NCBI GenBank assembly: GCA_035293985.1
Contig: DATGLS010000036.1
Location: 4,728-68,727, forward strand
Reading direction: 5' to 3'
Length of the DNA stretch: 64,000 bases
Source: JAVDCA01 sp035293985
GTDB lineage: Bacteria > Pseudomonadota > Alphaproteobacteria > Rhizobiales > Xanthobacteraceae
The notes beneath the pieces are model-generated. The model saw nothing but the letters and a program-made list of their open reading frames with translations. It was not told the DNA's origin and did no database searches. Numbering within the stretch: the first letter of the stretch is position 1; each line of letters opens with the position of its first letter. Made by a program: the position numbers and the translations under genes. Of the stretch, positions 17,554 to 26,444 are shown piece after piece.

Positions 17554-19095
17554 TCATGGATCGCGTGACTCCGCCTTGAGGACGTATCTGCCGTCCTCGC
17601 GTCGCGCCAACCGATCCTGCGCGTAGAGCTTGTCGAGCTCGCGCACCACATCGCGCCCGTCACGCGTGCCGAGCGAAGCCATCAGCTCCTGAAAGGTCGC
17701 CGGTCCGTCGGCGAAAGCGTCGATCACGGATCGCCTGCGCTCGCGCCGAGCCGGCGCCGGCGGCGCCGGTACCGAGAATTCGAGCGACGCGTGCTTGCCG
17801 AACGGGATGGTGCAGTCGAAGCCGACCTTGGCGCCGGTGCGCGCGCCGCCGAGCGATGGATCGAGCGGCACGGTCCGGAATCCCGTCCCGGTCAGAAGAT
17901 CGCGATCCCCCTGGAAGCGGGTCGCGAAGGCCCAGTCGCACGCGGCGTCCGAGAACACGTCGATGTCCTCGTCGAAGATGAAGACGTGCTTGGCCTCGCC
18001 CATCGAGCTGAACACGGCGGCAAGCGCATTGCGCGGCTCGCCCGGGTAGCGCTGCTTCATGGAGACGCGCACATTGTACATGCCGCCCGAGGTCGGCGTC
18101 GCACACACGGCGATCGGCTCGCGAATGGCGAACTTGAGCGAGGACCACACCGCCGTCTCGGTCTTCACCGCCGTCAGCTGGGCCGTATCGGTATAGCCCA
18201 AGTGTCGCCCACCGATCGTCGCGGTCTGGAACAAGGCATCCTGGCGGTGCGTGATCGCCGTGAGCCGAAAGAGCGGGTTGCGTTTCACGACGCCGTAGTA
18301 TCCGACATATTCGCCGTATGGCCCCTCGGGCTCGGTGTGGCCGCGCGGATCGAGATAGCCCTCGAGCACATATTCGGCGTCGGCCGGCACCCGGATGTCG
18401 CTGGTCACGCACTTGACCGTCGGCACCGCGGCGCCGCGGATCGCGCCGACGATCTCGAGCTCATCGAGGCCCGCGATCGAGAACATCGCCCCCATGTAGT
18501 CGGCCGGATGCGCGCCGACCACGAAGGCGATCGGCAACGGCTCCTTGCGCGCGGCCTTCTCCAGGTAGATCGCGCGAAGATCGCTCGGCGCGATCAGGTC
18601 GAGGCCGGCCGAGCGTGGTCCGCGCAGCATGATGCGGCGGCATCCGACGTTGGTGTGGCCGTTGTCGAACTTGACGAAATCGAGGCTCGCCGAGATGTAC
18701 GGCGCGCCGTCCTCGCCATGCTGCAGGTGGACGGGAAGCGAGCAGAGATCGGCATCGTCGCCGGTTCTGACAACTTGTTGCACCGGCGCGTCGGACGCCG
18801 GGACCTCGACGGGCGCGACCGGCCTCGTCAGTCGACGGTTCAGCTCGCCGAGCAGCCCTCGCTCATCCGTATCGAGCGCCATGGCGAGCCGCTTGCGCGA
18901 GCCCATGACGTTGCCGCAGAGCTCGGCGCGTTCCGGACCGGTCGCGCGAAACAACACTGCCTTGGGATTGCCGTCGAGCCTGCCCGCCACATCGATCAGC
19001 TCGATCTGCTGGTCGTGCGTCTCGCATTCCCCTGCCTGCACCAGTGAATCGACATGGCGACGGAGCCGAAAACGTTCGGTATCGACGGTGGGCAT
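17554..19095 (-). CDS. UbiD family decarboxylase
   Basis: UbiD-type enzymes (de)carboxylate aromatic, heteroaromatic or acrylic acids with prenylated FMN. The 513-residue protein has the UbiD core with ISASLDFVKF, the flavin-site element PIAFVVGAHPADYM and the catalytic-loop signature TEPEGPYGEYVGYYG (about 280-294) containing the conserved glutamates. A Lys/Arg-rich region near 435 is followed by a helical tail (about 445-510). ATG 19095 has a strong ribosome binding site (AGGAGTTACCCAG). The upstream gene encodes a molybdenum hydroxylase subunit on the same strand with only 22 bases between them, so the two are likely cotranscribed. No UbiX-type prenyltransferase is in the window. Substrate unknown. 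Confidence 0.88.
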   Translation of the reverse strand: MPTVDTERFRLRRHVDSLVQAGECETHDQQIELIDVAGRLDGNPKAVLFRATGPERAELCGNVMGSRKRLAMALDTDERGLLGELNRRLTRPVAPVEVPASDAPVQQVVRTGDDADLCSLPVHLQHGEDGAPYISASLDFVKFDNGHTNVGCRRIMLRGPRSAGLDLIAPSDLRAIYLEKAARKEPLPIAFVVGAHPADYMGAMFSIAGLDELEIVGAIRGAAVPTVKCVTSDIRVPADAEYVLEGYLDPRGHTEPEGPYGEYVGYYGVVKRNPLFRLTAITHRQDALFQTATIGGRHLGYTDTAQLTAVKTETAVWSSLKFAIREPIAVCATPTSGGMYNVRVSMKQRYPGEPRNALAAVFSSMGEAKHVFIFDEDIDVFSDAACDWAFATRFQGDRDLLTGTGFRTVPLDPSLGGARTGAKVGFDCTIPFGKHASLEFSVPAPPAPARRERRRSVIDAFADGPATFQELMASLGTRDGRDVVRELDKLYAQDRLARREDGRYVLKAESRDP

Positions 19096-19117
19096 CTGGG
19101 TAACTCCTGCGCTCCGA

Positions 19118-21484
19118 TCAGGCGCGCCGTTCGCTCGTCGCTTGATGGATCGCACGCCATACCCGTTCGGATGTGGCGGGCATCTCCACATGGGTGACGC
19201 CCAACTCCGACAACGCATCCGTGATGGCGCTGACGACGACGGCAAGCGCCGGCGTCGTGCCGCCTTCGCCGCCGCCGCGCACGCCGAGCCGGTTGGTCGG
19301 CGTCGGCACTTCCATGATCTCCGACCTGATCGACGGAAGGTGGCACGCCCGCGGCATCGCGTAATCCATCAGCGAGCCGGCCAGCATCTGGCCACTGTCC
19401 GCATCGTAGTAGGCGTGCTCCATAAGAGCCTGTCCGTAGCCCTGCGCCACCGCGCCGTGGGTCTGGCCGTGCAGGATCAGCGGATTGATCGCGCGCCCGA
19501 CATCGTCCACGGCAACGATCGCCACGACCTCGACGCTGCCGGTGTCGGGATCGACCTCGACCTCGCAGGCTTGTGCGCCGTAGGGATATCCGGGCACCTG
19601 CATCTTATCAGTGCAAGCGCCGAACAGCGGACCGCGCAGATCCTCGGGCAGAGCCTCGTCATGCTCCGCCGCGCGCGCGACATCGAAGATGCCCATGCGG
19701 CGATCGGTGCCCTTGATGACGAAGCTTCCTGCCGAGAACTCGATGTCGTCGGCCGCCGATTCCATCAAATGGCTCGCGATGCGGCGGCCGCGCTCGATGA
19801 TCACGTCGGTGGCCTTGCCCATGACGATGCCCGCCATGCGCATCGAGCGGGCGGAGTGCGAGCCGCCGCCTTCCTTCACCACGGCGGTGTCGCCGTAGAT
19901 GAGCTTGATCTGTCCGAAGCGCACGCCCAGCCACTCGGCGACGCATTGGGCGAAGCTCGTCTCGTGCCCCTGCCCGCTCGGCGTCGTGCCGATCACCACG
20001 TCGATCGTCTCGTTGCCGCGGACGGTGATTTCCGCACGCTCGACCGGGAAGCCGCTGGTCACCTCGATATAGTTGGCAAAGCCGAAGCCGCGCAGGCGCC
20101 CGCGCTTTTTGGCCTCCCGACGCCGCTTGGGAAAACCGTGCCAATCGGCGAGCGCCAGCGCCTTGTCCATCGCCTGCGCGAACTCGCCGCTGTCATACGT
20201 CAATCCGAGCGGCGTGCGGAACGGCATGGCGCGCGACGGGATGAGGTTGCGGCGGCGCAAATCGAGCCGGTCGAATCCATGCTCTCGTGCGGCGCGGTCG
20301 ATCAGCCGCTCCATGATGAACATGGCTTCCGGCCGGCCGGCGCTGCGATAGGGCGCGGTCGGCGACGTGTTGCTCACCACTGCGAGGCTCTCGACGTGGA
20401 TGGCCGGAATTTTGTAGACGCTGTTGAGCAGCTCCGACGTCTTGTTGAGCGGCACATAGGTGACCACATAGGCGCCGACATTGCTGATCAGTCGGCCGCG
20501 CAGCCCGAGGAAGTTGCCGCGGCGGTCGAGGGCGAGCTCCGCCTCCGCCACGAGGTCGCGCCCCTGGTAATCCGCCAGCAGGCCCTCGCTGCGCGTCGCC
20601 TGCCAGCGTACCGGCCGACCGAGCCGTCGCGACGCCCAGGCGACGATGCCGTATTCCGGATAGAACCAGTTGCGGGTGCCGAAGTTGCCGCCGACGTCGC
20701 GCGTGATGACGCGGATGCTGGTCGGCGCGGCCGCCAGCACCAGGGCGAGGTCGCGCTTGAGGCGGACGGAATTGTCGCCGCCGCAATACATCGTGTAAGT
20801 CCCGCCCGCCGGCTCGTAGTGGCAGACCGCGCTGCGGGTCTCCATCATCACGCCGGTGACCCGGTTGATCGTGGTGGAGAACGTCACGACGTGATCGGCC
20901 GCCGCGAAGGCCGCATCGGTGGCGGCGCGATCGCCGAACTCGGCGTCGATGCAGACGTTGGTCGGCGCGTCTTCCCACACGCGCGGCGCGCCGCCTTCGA
21001 CCGCGGCCCGCGTTGCGGTCACCGCCGGCAGGACCTCGTACTCGACCGCAACCCGCTCGGCGGCGTCCAATGCCGCATTCAGGTTCTCGCCGATCACCGC
21101 CGCCACGGCGTCGCCGACGAAGCGCACCTTGCCGCCGGCGAGCAGCGGGATCGGCGTGATACGGCGATCCGAGCCGTCGCGGTTGTTGAGCGGGACGTCG
21201 ACCAGACCCGGAATACGGGCATTGCTCGGGATGGTGCCGATGCCGTCGGCCTCGAGCTCCGCGGCGGTGAGCACGTCGACGACCCCGGGCGCCCCCTTGG
21301 CTTGCTTGGCGTCGATCGTCCTGATGCGGGCATGCGCGTGCGGCGAACGAACGATGACCGCATGGAGCTGCCCGGGCAGAAATACGTCGCTCGTGTAGTT
21401 GCCGGCGCCGACGACCAGTCGCCGGTCTTCCTTGCGCCGCACCGGCGCGCCGATCTTTCCCTCGGCGACTGACACAGTGTCCAT
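19118..21484 (-). CDS. xanthine dehydrogenase-family molybdopterin-binding large subunit
   Basis: This 788-residue protein is the catalytic large subunit of a molybdenum hydroxylase (CoxL / aldehyde oxidase class). The N-terminal a/b hammerhead domain (about 12-140) is followed by the Moco-binding domains, with DVGGNFGTRNW (about 260-270), APYRSAGRPEA near 380 and the active-site glutamate segment RGGGEGGTTPA near 735. APYRSAGR differs from the AYRCSFR loop of true CO dehydrogenase, so this is not a form I CODH. The small [2Fe-2S] and FAD subunits usually encoded next to it are missing here. It lies between a Bug-type receptor gene (55 bases away) and the UbiD gene, all on the same strand. 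Confidence 0.88.
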   Translation of the reverse strand: MDTVSVAEGKIGAPVRRKEDRRLVVGAGNYTSDVFLPGQLHAVIVRSPHAHARIRTIDAKQAKGAPGVVDVLTAAELEADGIGTIPSNARIPGLVDVPLNNRDGSDRRITPIPLLAGGKVRFVGDAVAAVIGENLNAALDAAERVAVEYEVLPAVTATRAAVEGGAPRVWEDAPTNVCIDAEFGDRAATDAAFAAADHVVTFSTTINRVTGVMMETRSAVCHYEPAGGTYTMYCGGDNSVRLKRDLALVLAAAPTSIRVITRDVGGNFGTRNWFYPEYGIVAWASRRLGRPVRWQATRSEGLLADYQGRDLVAEAELALDRRGNFLGLRGRLISNVGAYVVTYVPLNKTSELLNSVYKIPAIHVESLAVVSNTSPTAPYRSAGRPEAMFIMERLIDRAAREHGFDRLDLRRRNLIPSRAMPFRTPLGLTYDSGEFAQAMDKALALADWHGFPKRRREAKKRGRLRGFGFANYIEVTSGFPVERAEITVRGNETIDVVIGTTPSGQGHETSFAQCVAEWLGVRFGQIKLIYGDTAVVKEGGGSHSARSMRMAGIVMGKATDVIIERGRRIASHLMESAADDIEFSAGSFVIKGTDRRMGIFDVARAAEHDEALPEDLRGPLFGACTDKMQVPGYPYGAQACEVEVDPDTGSVEVVAIVAVDDVGRAINPLILHGQTHGAVAQGYGQALMEHAYYDADSGQMLAGSLMDYAMPRACHLPSIRSEIMEVPTPTNRLGVRGGGEGGTTPALAVVVSAITDALSELGVTHVEMPATSERVWRAIHQATSERRA

Positions 21485-21538
21485 TATCGTACGTCTTTCC
21501 GCACCCTTGGTCGCGTCGCGCGGCGAGACAATGCCGAG

Positions 21539-22519
21539 CTAATCCAATTTGATTCCCGCCGCCTTGACCACCTTGCCCCATTTTTCGACGTCCTCGGCGA
21601 CGAACTTGGCGAGCTCGGCCGGGGTGCTCACGAAAGGCTCGCTGCCGAGATCCGCCATCTTCGATCGGATGGTCGTGTCGGCGAGCACCGCATTGATCTC
21701 GCGGTTGAGCCGCACAACGATCTCGGCGGGCGTGTTCTTCGGCGCGCCGATCCCGAGCCAACCGATGACCTCATAGCGCGGAACGGTCTCGGCGATCGGC
21801 GGCACCTCGGGCAAGGTGGGAACGCGGGCGAGCGACGACACCCCGAGCGCGCGGATATCGCCTGATTTGATCAAGGGCCGCGACGTGCCGACGGTATCGA
21901 AACCCGCCTGCACGTCGCCGGCCGTCAAGGCGGCGAGCGATGCGGGCGAGCCGCGATAGGGCACGTGCAATGCATCGATGCCGGCGGCGGTCTTGAACAG
22001 CTCACCGGCCAGATGCGTCAGATTGCCCGTTCCGTTCGACGCCAGGTTGACCTTGCCCGGATTGGCTTTCGCGTAGGCGATGAATTCTGCAACCGTCTTC
22101 ACCGGCATCTTGGGATTGACCAGCAGCACGAACGTGTCGCGGTCGAGGGTCGCGACCGGAACGATGTCCTTGATCAGATTGACCGGATTGCTCGGATAGA
22201 GCGACACGTTGACGGCGTGCGGCGAGGCCATGAGAAGGAGCGTCTGCCCGTCGGCCGGCGCCCGGGCGACGGCCTGCAGCGCGAGATTTCCGCCGGCACC
22301 GGGGCGGTTGTCGATGATGATCGGCTGTCCCAGGCGCGGCGACAGCGCGCCGCCGATGAGGCGGCCCATGAGATCGGGCACCGCACCGGGTGGAAGGAAG
22401 ACGACGAGCGATATGGGGCGCGACGGATAGCTTTGCGCCCATCCCGGGCTCGACAGGGCCGGAACGGCGGCGGCGGCGCCGATGCTCATCTGAATGAATT
22501 TGCGGCGTTCAAGATTCAT
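21539..22519 (-). CDS. tripartite tricarboxylate transporter receptor (Bug family)
   Basis: This 326-residue periplasmic solute-binding protein belongs to the Bug/TctC family, which capture carboxylates for TTT transporters or act in sensing. A twin-arginine-like leader (ERRKFIQMSIGAAAA) ends near AQS at residue 30. The family segments YPSRPISLVVFLPPG (about 31-45), IIDNRPGAGGNLA (about 72-84) and HVPYRGSPASLAAL (about 168-181) are clear. ATG 22519 follows GGGAGGAAG. No TctA/TctB membrane genes are nearby, as is common for Bug proteins. Clustering suggests that its ligand is the substrate of the UbiD/molybdenum hydroxylase pair. Confidence 0.9.
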   Translation of the reverse strand: MNLERRKFIQMSIGAAAAVPALSSPGWAQSYPSRPISLVVFLPPGAVPDLMGRLIGGALSPRLGQPIIIDNRPGAGGNLALQAVARAPADGQTLLLMASPHAVNVSLYPSNPVNLIKDIVPVATLDRDTFVLLVNPKMPVKTVAEFIAYAKANPGKVNLASNGTGNLTHLAGELFKTAAGIDALHVPYRGSPASLAALTAGDVQAGFDTVGTSRPLIKSGDIRALGVSSLARVPTLPEVPPIAETVPRYEVIGWLGIGAPKNTPAEIVVRLNREINAVLADTTIRSKMADLGSEPFVSTPAELAKFVAEDVEKWGKVVKAAGIKLD

Positions 22520-22790
22520 GGATACTTCCTCCCATTCAACGCGCCGAGTGCTCTTCGAGCGGTTGGTCTCCGGCTGCCGTGCGGGCCTCCCGATCTGGTC
22601 AGGCGTTTTCCCGACAGAATTGCTCACGCATCGGCGATGGTTGCAACGGTGATGTCGAAGGAAACATCGCTCGGCCATCACCCGCGAGGCTAGTCCGCAG
22701 CATGTCCGGCCAAGGTCCTCGTGGCCCTGCCATGCCGGGCTCGCATGGATGGAGGGGGCGCCGATCTCCCGCCGACTGATATGAGACGCC

Positions 22791-24227
22791 ATGGATACGC
22801 CCATCGCTGCCCCGCCTGAAGTCCGCACGGCCGACGGCTTTCTCACTCCGCGCGAGGAGACGAGGCCCGCTCACCGCGGCTGGATCTTCGCGATCGTCGC
22901 TCTCGCGTTGTTGATGATGTCGATCGATTCGACCATCGTGGCAACCGCTTTGCATTCCCTGCGGCGCGAGTTGCACACGTCGATCGACTGGGCCGGCTGG
23001 ACCATGACGGCCTACGCGCTCGGTTTCGTGGTGATCCTGCCGATCACCGGCAAACTCAGCGAGCAATACGGCTGCCGCAGGGTCTTTCTCGGTTCCGTCG
23101 CCGCCTTCACGCTGGCGTCGCTCGCCTGCGGGCTCGCCGACAACATCTACGTGCTCGTGGCGTTGCGCGCCGTGCAGGCCGCCGGGGGTGCCGGCTTCAC
23201 GCCCTCGGCCACCGAGATCATCGTCGATCACTTCGGCAACGCGCGCGATCGCGCCGTGAGCCTGTTCGGCAGCATCTTCTCCATCGGCATGATGATCGGG
23301 CCCATCTTCGGGGGGGTGTTCGTGTCGTATTGGACCTGGCGCGGCATCTTTCTGGTCAACGTGCCGATCGGGATCGTCGTGATCGCGCTGGCGCTGCGCT
23401 ACATCCCGCCGGATCGATCGCGGCGCGGCGAAAGCCGCGCCGGCATGGATGCCACCGGCATGGTGCTGCTCGGCGGCGGCCTCCTCGCCGGCATGCTCGC
23501 CGTCAGCCACCTCGCCGAACGCGATGCACGCGCGTTATCGCCGGCGTTCCTGATCCCGCTCGCCATCTCGGCCGTCGCCCTGTGGCTGTTCTTTCGCCAC
23601 ATCAACCGCAGGGCGGACCCATTCATTCCGCCGCACCTGATCGCCGGGCCGGGCTTCGGCACGGTCAATCTGATCAACGGCGTCTTCGGCGGCGTCACCT
23701 CGGGCGTGGTCGCGCTCATCCCGCTCTACGCCAGCAACCGTTACGGCATCAACGCGCTCGGCTCCGGCACCCTGCTCATCGCCCAAGGGGCCGCCGCCAT
23801 CGTTTTCTCGATCGCCGGCGCATTCGCCTTGCGGCGCACCGGCTACCGGCTGCCGATGTACGTCGGGGGCGTCATCATTGCGGCCGGGATGCTGCTGCTG
23901 GCGCTCGATCCGCCCGCCGGCATCCCGCCCTATGCGTGGCTCGCGGGCTCCGCCTTCCTGGTCGGCGTCGGCCGCGGCGCCAACAATCCGGCCAGCCGCA
24001 ACGCCGGCCTGCAACTGGCGCCCGCGCACTCCTCGATCCTTGCCGCGCTGAGGACGATGTCGATGTCGATCGGATCCATCATCACGATCTCGATCGTCAC
24101 GGCGATTCTCGCCGGCTCGCATGACCCCGGCCGGACGCAAGCATGGCTGTTCGCGGCCGCCGGCGCGCTGCTCGTCGTCGCGCTTCCGTTGATCGCCCGT
24201 GTGCCGGAGCACCGCGGGTCGTGGTAG
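22791..24227 (+). CDS. MFS transporter, DHA2 (EmrB/QacA) type
   Basis: This 478-residue inner-membrane protein has about 14 predicted membrane segments, as expected for drug:H+ antiporter family 2. The first segment has the family sequence MMSIDSTIVATALHSL (D of motif D1), followed by the loop GKLSEQYGCRRVF (motif A, about 83-95) and a motif C-like GMMIGPIFGGVF near 163-174. It is divergent from the Bug gene, separated by 271 bases, and ends 71 bases before the convergent serine hydrolase gene. Substrate unknown; the neighbouring catabolic cassette is one possible context. Confidence 0.88.
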   Translation: MDTPIAAPPEVRTADGFLTPREETRPAHRGWIFAIVALALLMMSIDSTIVATALHSLRRELHTSIDWAGWTMTAYALGFVVILPITGKLSEQYGCRRVFLGSVAAFTLASLACGLADNIYVLVALRAVQAAGGAGFTPSATEIIVDHFGNARDRAVSLFGSIFSIGMMIGPIFGGVFVSYWTWRGIFLVNVPIGIVVIALALRYIPPDRSRRGESRAGMDATGMVLLGGGLLAGMLAVSHLAERDARALSPAFLIPLAISAVALWLFFRHINRRADPFIPPHLIAGPGFGTVNLINGVFGGVTSGVVALIPLYASNRYGINALGSGTLLIAQGAAAIVFSIAGAFALRRTGYRLPMYVGGVIIAAGMLLLALDPPAGIPPYAWLAGSAFLVGVGRGANNPASRNAGLQLAPAHSSILAALRTMSMSIGSIITISIVTAILAGSHDPGRTQAWLFAAAGALLVVALPLIARVPEHRGSW

Positions 24228-24298
24228 CTCCCGTCGCGGATGCGCGACGGCGCAGACGCGAGAGGGCCCGCGGCTGCGGACGAATGTCGCCGCAAGCG

Positions 24299-25519
24299 TC
24301 AGCGGCTCGCGTCCGCGATCCGATACACCCCGCGCTCGAACGTGTCGTACACCCCGAGCGCCCGCTTATCGGCGAAGGGCAGGAACTGCATCATGATCAC
24401 GCCGGTGACGCCGCGCGCAGGGTCGAGCCAGTAGTAGGTGTTGTTGATGCCGCCCCAGCTCAGGCTGCCGGCGGAGCGCTTGCCGGCGACCGCATCGGCC
24501 GTGATGAGGAAGCCGAGACCCCATTTGTCGCGGCCGTCGGCGATGAAGGAGAAATCCTCGCTGCGGTCCGCCATCGCCGACTTGAGCGCCGGCACGCCGA
24601 CCGTGCCGATGTGATTTTGCCCCATCGCGGTCACGCTCTGGGCGGAGAGCACGCGGGCCCCGTCGAGCTCGCCGCCGTTGAGGAACATGCGGGTGAAGCG
24701 GATGTAGTCCGCCGCGGTCGACGTGAGCCCGCCGCCGCCGATCGGCGTGAAGCCCGCGGTCGGCGGCTGCGCCGCGTCCTTCGCGAGGCTGCCGTCCGGC
24801 AGGCGCCGGTTGACGGTGACGAGGCGCGCTTCCTTCGCTTTCGGCACGAAGTAGAACGTGTCGGGCATGCCGAGGGGCATGAAGATCTTCTGGTGGAAAT
24901 AGTCCTCGAGCGGCTGGCCGGAGACTTTCTCCACCAGCCGGCCGAGCCAGTCGACGCTCGTGCCGTAATGCCAGCGCGTGCCCGGCTCGAACAGCAGCGG
25001 GCCGACCGGATAGCTCTCGCCCGGCTTCGGCTTGAAATCGCGCAGGATGTCGCTGGTGAACGGGTAACCGAGCCCGGACGTGTGGGTGAAGAGATGCTGC
25101 ACCGTGACGGGCGTCGTCACCGGCTTGAGCCGATAAGCGCCGGTGGCGTGATCGAACGACTCGAACATCTGCAGCTTGGCGAAGTCCGGAAAATATTTGG
25201 CGACGGGATCATCGAGCTTGAAGCGTCCCTGCTCGATCAGCTGCATCGCGGCCGTCGAGGTCACGGCCTTGGTCATCGAGGCGATGCGAAAGAGCGAATC
25301 CATCTTGAGCGGCGCGGCCGCGCCGATGTCGGCGACGCCGAACGCGCCCTGATAGATGACGCCCTTGGCGTTGGCCGCCATGACGACGACGCCGGCCGCG
25401 TCCTTGCGATCGACCGCGTGCTGCAGGTCACTGTCGAGGGATTTTGGTTGCTGTGCCCGCGCGATCATCGGGAAGGCCGCTGCACCGCCGAGCAATGTCA
25501 TGAACTCGCGCCGTCTCAT
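24299..25519 (-). CDS. serine hydrolase (beta-lactamase class C-like)
   Basis: This 406-residue exported serine hydrolase resembles class C beta-lactamases, DD-peptidases and esterases. The leader MRRREFMTLLGGAAAF is a twin-arginine-type signal with cleavage near ARAQQ. The nucleophile motif SxxK is SMTK at residues 81-84, the YxN-like motif appears as HYGTS near 195, and a late GGxN-type GGINNTYYW stands at about 360 where HxG/KTG motifs occur. The absence of a typical YAN tyrosine motif makes an esterase or peptidase more likely than antibiotic resistance. It lies upstream of no obvious partner. Confidence 0.85.
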   Translation of the reverse strand: MRRREFMTLLGGAAAFPMIARAQQPKSLDSDLQHAVDRKDAAGVVVMAANAKGVIYQGAFGVADIGAAAPLKMDSLFRIASMTKAVTSTAAMQLIEQGRFKLDDPVAKYFPDFAKLQMFESFDHATGAYRLKPVTTPVTVQHLFTHTSGLGYPFTSDILRDFKPKPGESYPVGPLLFEPGTRWHYGTSVDWLGRLVEKVSGQPLEDYFHQKIFMPLGMPDTFYFVPKAKEARLVTVNRRLPDGSLAKDAAQPPTAGFTPIGGGGLTSTAADYIRFTRMFLNGGELDGARVLSAQSVTAMGQNHIGTVGVPALKSAMADRSEDFSFIADGRDKWGLGFLITADAVAGKRSAGSLSWGGINNTYYWLDPARGVTGVIMMQFLPFADKRALGVYDTFERGVYRIADASR

Positions 25520-25601
25520 GGTGGTGATCCCCGGATTGACGCGGAAAGGCTACGTCAACTTCCGGTGCGCGCAAAGACCTCCGCAATTGGGACTTGTCCC
25601 A

Positions 25602-26444
25602 TCAGGCGTCGGTAAATCCGCCGCGAAGATAGCCGGCTTCGCGCACTGCCGCGACACACGCCGGATCGGTGAGCGCCGCAAGCTCGTCGGTATAGCAATA
25701 ACCCGGCGCGTGCCCGGGGAATGTGGTGGCGGCCGCCGGATGGGTATAGATCTCGATCACCCCGGGAGGCAGGCGCCGCAACAGGTTGGCAATTCTCTCT
25801 CGCGTCATCGCGCCCGACCAGGCGAGCCCGAATACCGCATCCGGCGCCGCCATCCCGGCGCGCCGCGCTTGTCCGCGCAAGATGCGGGTCCAATGCCCCA
25901 GCAGTAACGCGGACAGGCCAGCCGCCGCGGGCTCGATCCCACGGATGATCGCGACCGGCTCGGTGGGCACGCGGATCGCGCGCGCCCCGAATTTTTGCCC
26001 GAGCGCGATCGCGGCGGCGCCGATCATCGGATGCAGGTGGAAATGCTTGTGCGCGTTGACGTGGTCGAGCGGCAGCCCGGTCGCGCGAAACGCCAGAAAC
26101 TGCGCCGCGATCTCGGCGATCATCTGGCGGCGGACCCGCGGCTTGAACGCGACGTCGAAGCCGAGCCGCGACATGTCGGTGCGGAAACGGCCATCGCTCG
26201 CGACCAGGTCGGGGATGCGCTCCGGGGGCGACGCCGGCGTCGCTTCGACGAGCACCAAGTGCAGCCCGACCCGCAGGCTCGGCATCGCGCGCGCCCGGCG
26301 CACCGCATCGGCCGCGCCCGGGCTCGCCACCATGAGGCTCGCCGCCGACAGAATGCCGGTGCGATGCGCGATCTCGACCGCCTCGTTGACCTCGGGGGCG
26401 AGGCCGAAGTCGTCCGCCGTGACGATCAGGCGGTTGCGGCTCAG
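25602..26444 (-). CDS. hpnK: hopanoid deacetylase HpnK (ChbG/YdjC family), probable CTG start
   Basis: HpnK removes the acetyl group from N-acetylglucosaminyl-bacteriohopanetetrol. The product (280 residues from the proposed start) has the metal-binding TADDFG motif right at the N-terminus (about 8-13) and HVNAHKHFHLHP (about 131-142). No ATG, GTG or TTG exists in frame near the family N-terminus; the next upstream ATG lies hundreds of codons back within hpnJ, and the next internal Met would remove the TADDFG motif. A CTG at 26444-26442 overlaps the hpnJ stop as CTGA and is preceded by GGGAG at 8 bases, so I place the start there. It is the last gene of hpnI-J-K. Confidence 0.85.
   Translation of the reverse strand: MSRNRLIVTADDFGLAPEVNEAVEIAHRTGILSAASLMVASPGAADAVRRARAMPSLRVGLHLVLVEATPASPPERIPDLVASDGRFRTDMSRLGFDVAFKPRVRRQMIAEIAAQFLAFRATGLPLDHVNAHKHFHLHPMIGAAAIALGQKFGARAIRVPTEPVAIIRGIEPAAAGLSALLLGHWTRILRGQARRAGMAAPDAVFGLAWSGAMTRERIANLLRRLPPGVIEIYTHPAAATTFPGHAPGYCYTDELAALTDPACVAAVREAGYLRGGFTDA

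Noticed and set aside
19118..21484. Aerobic CO dehydrogenase large subunit (CoxL form I)
   Set aside because: The active-site loop reads APYRSAGR instead of AYRCSFR, and coxM/coxS are absent.
24299..25519. AmpC-type beta-lactamase resistance gene
   Set aside because: The SxxK motif is present but the YxN and KTG motifs are not typical; a general serine hydrolase is the safer call.
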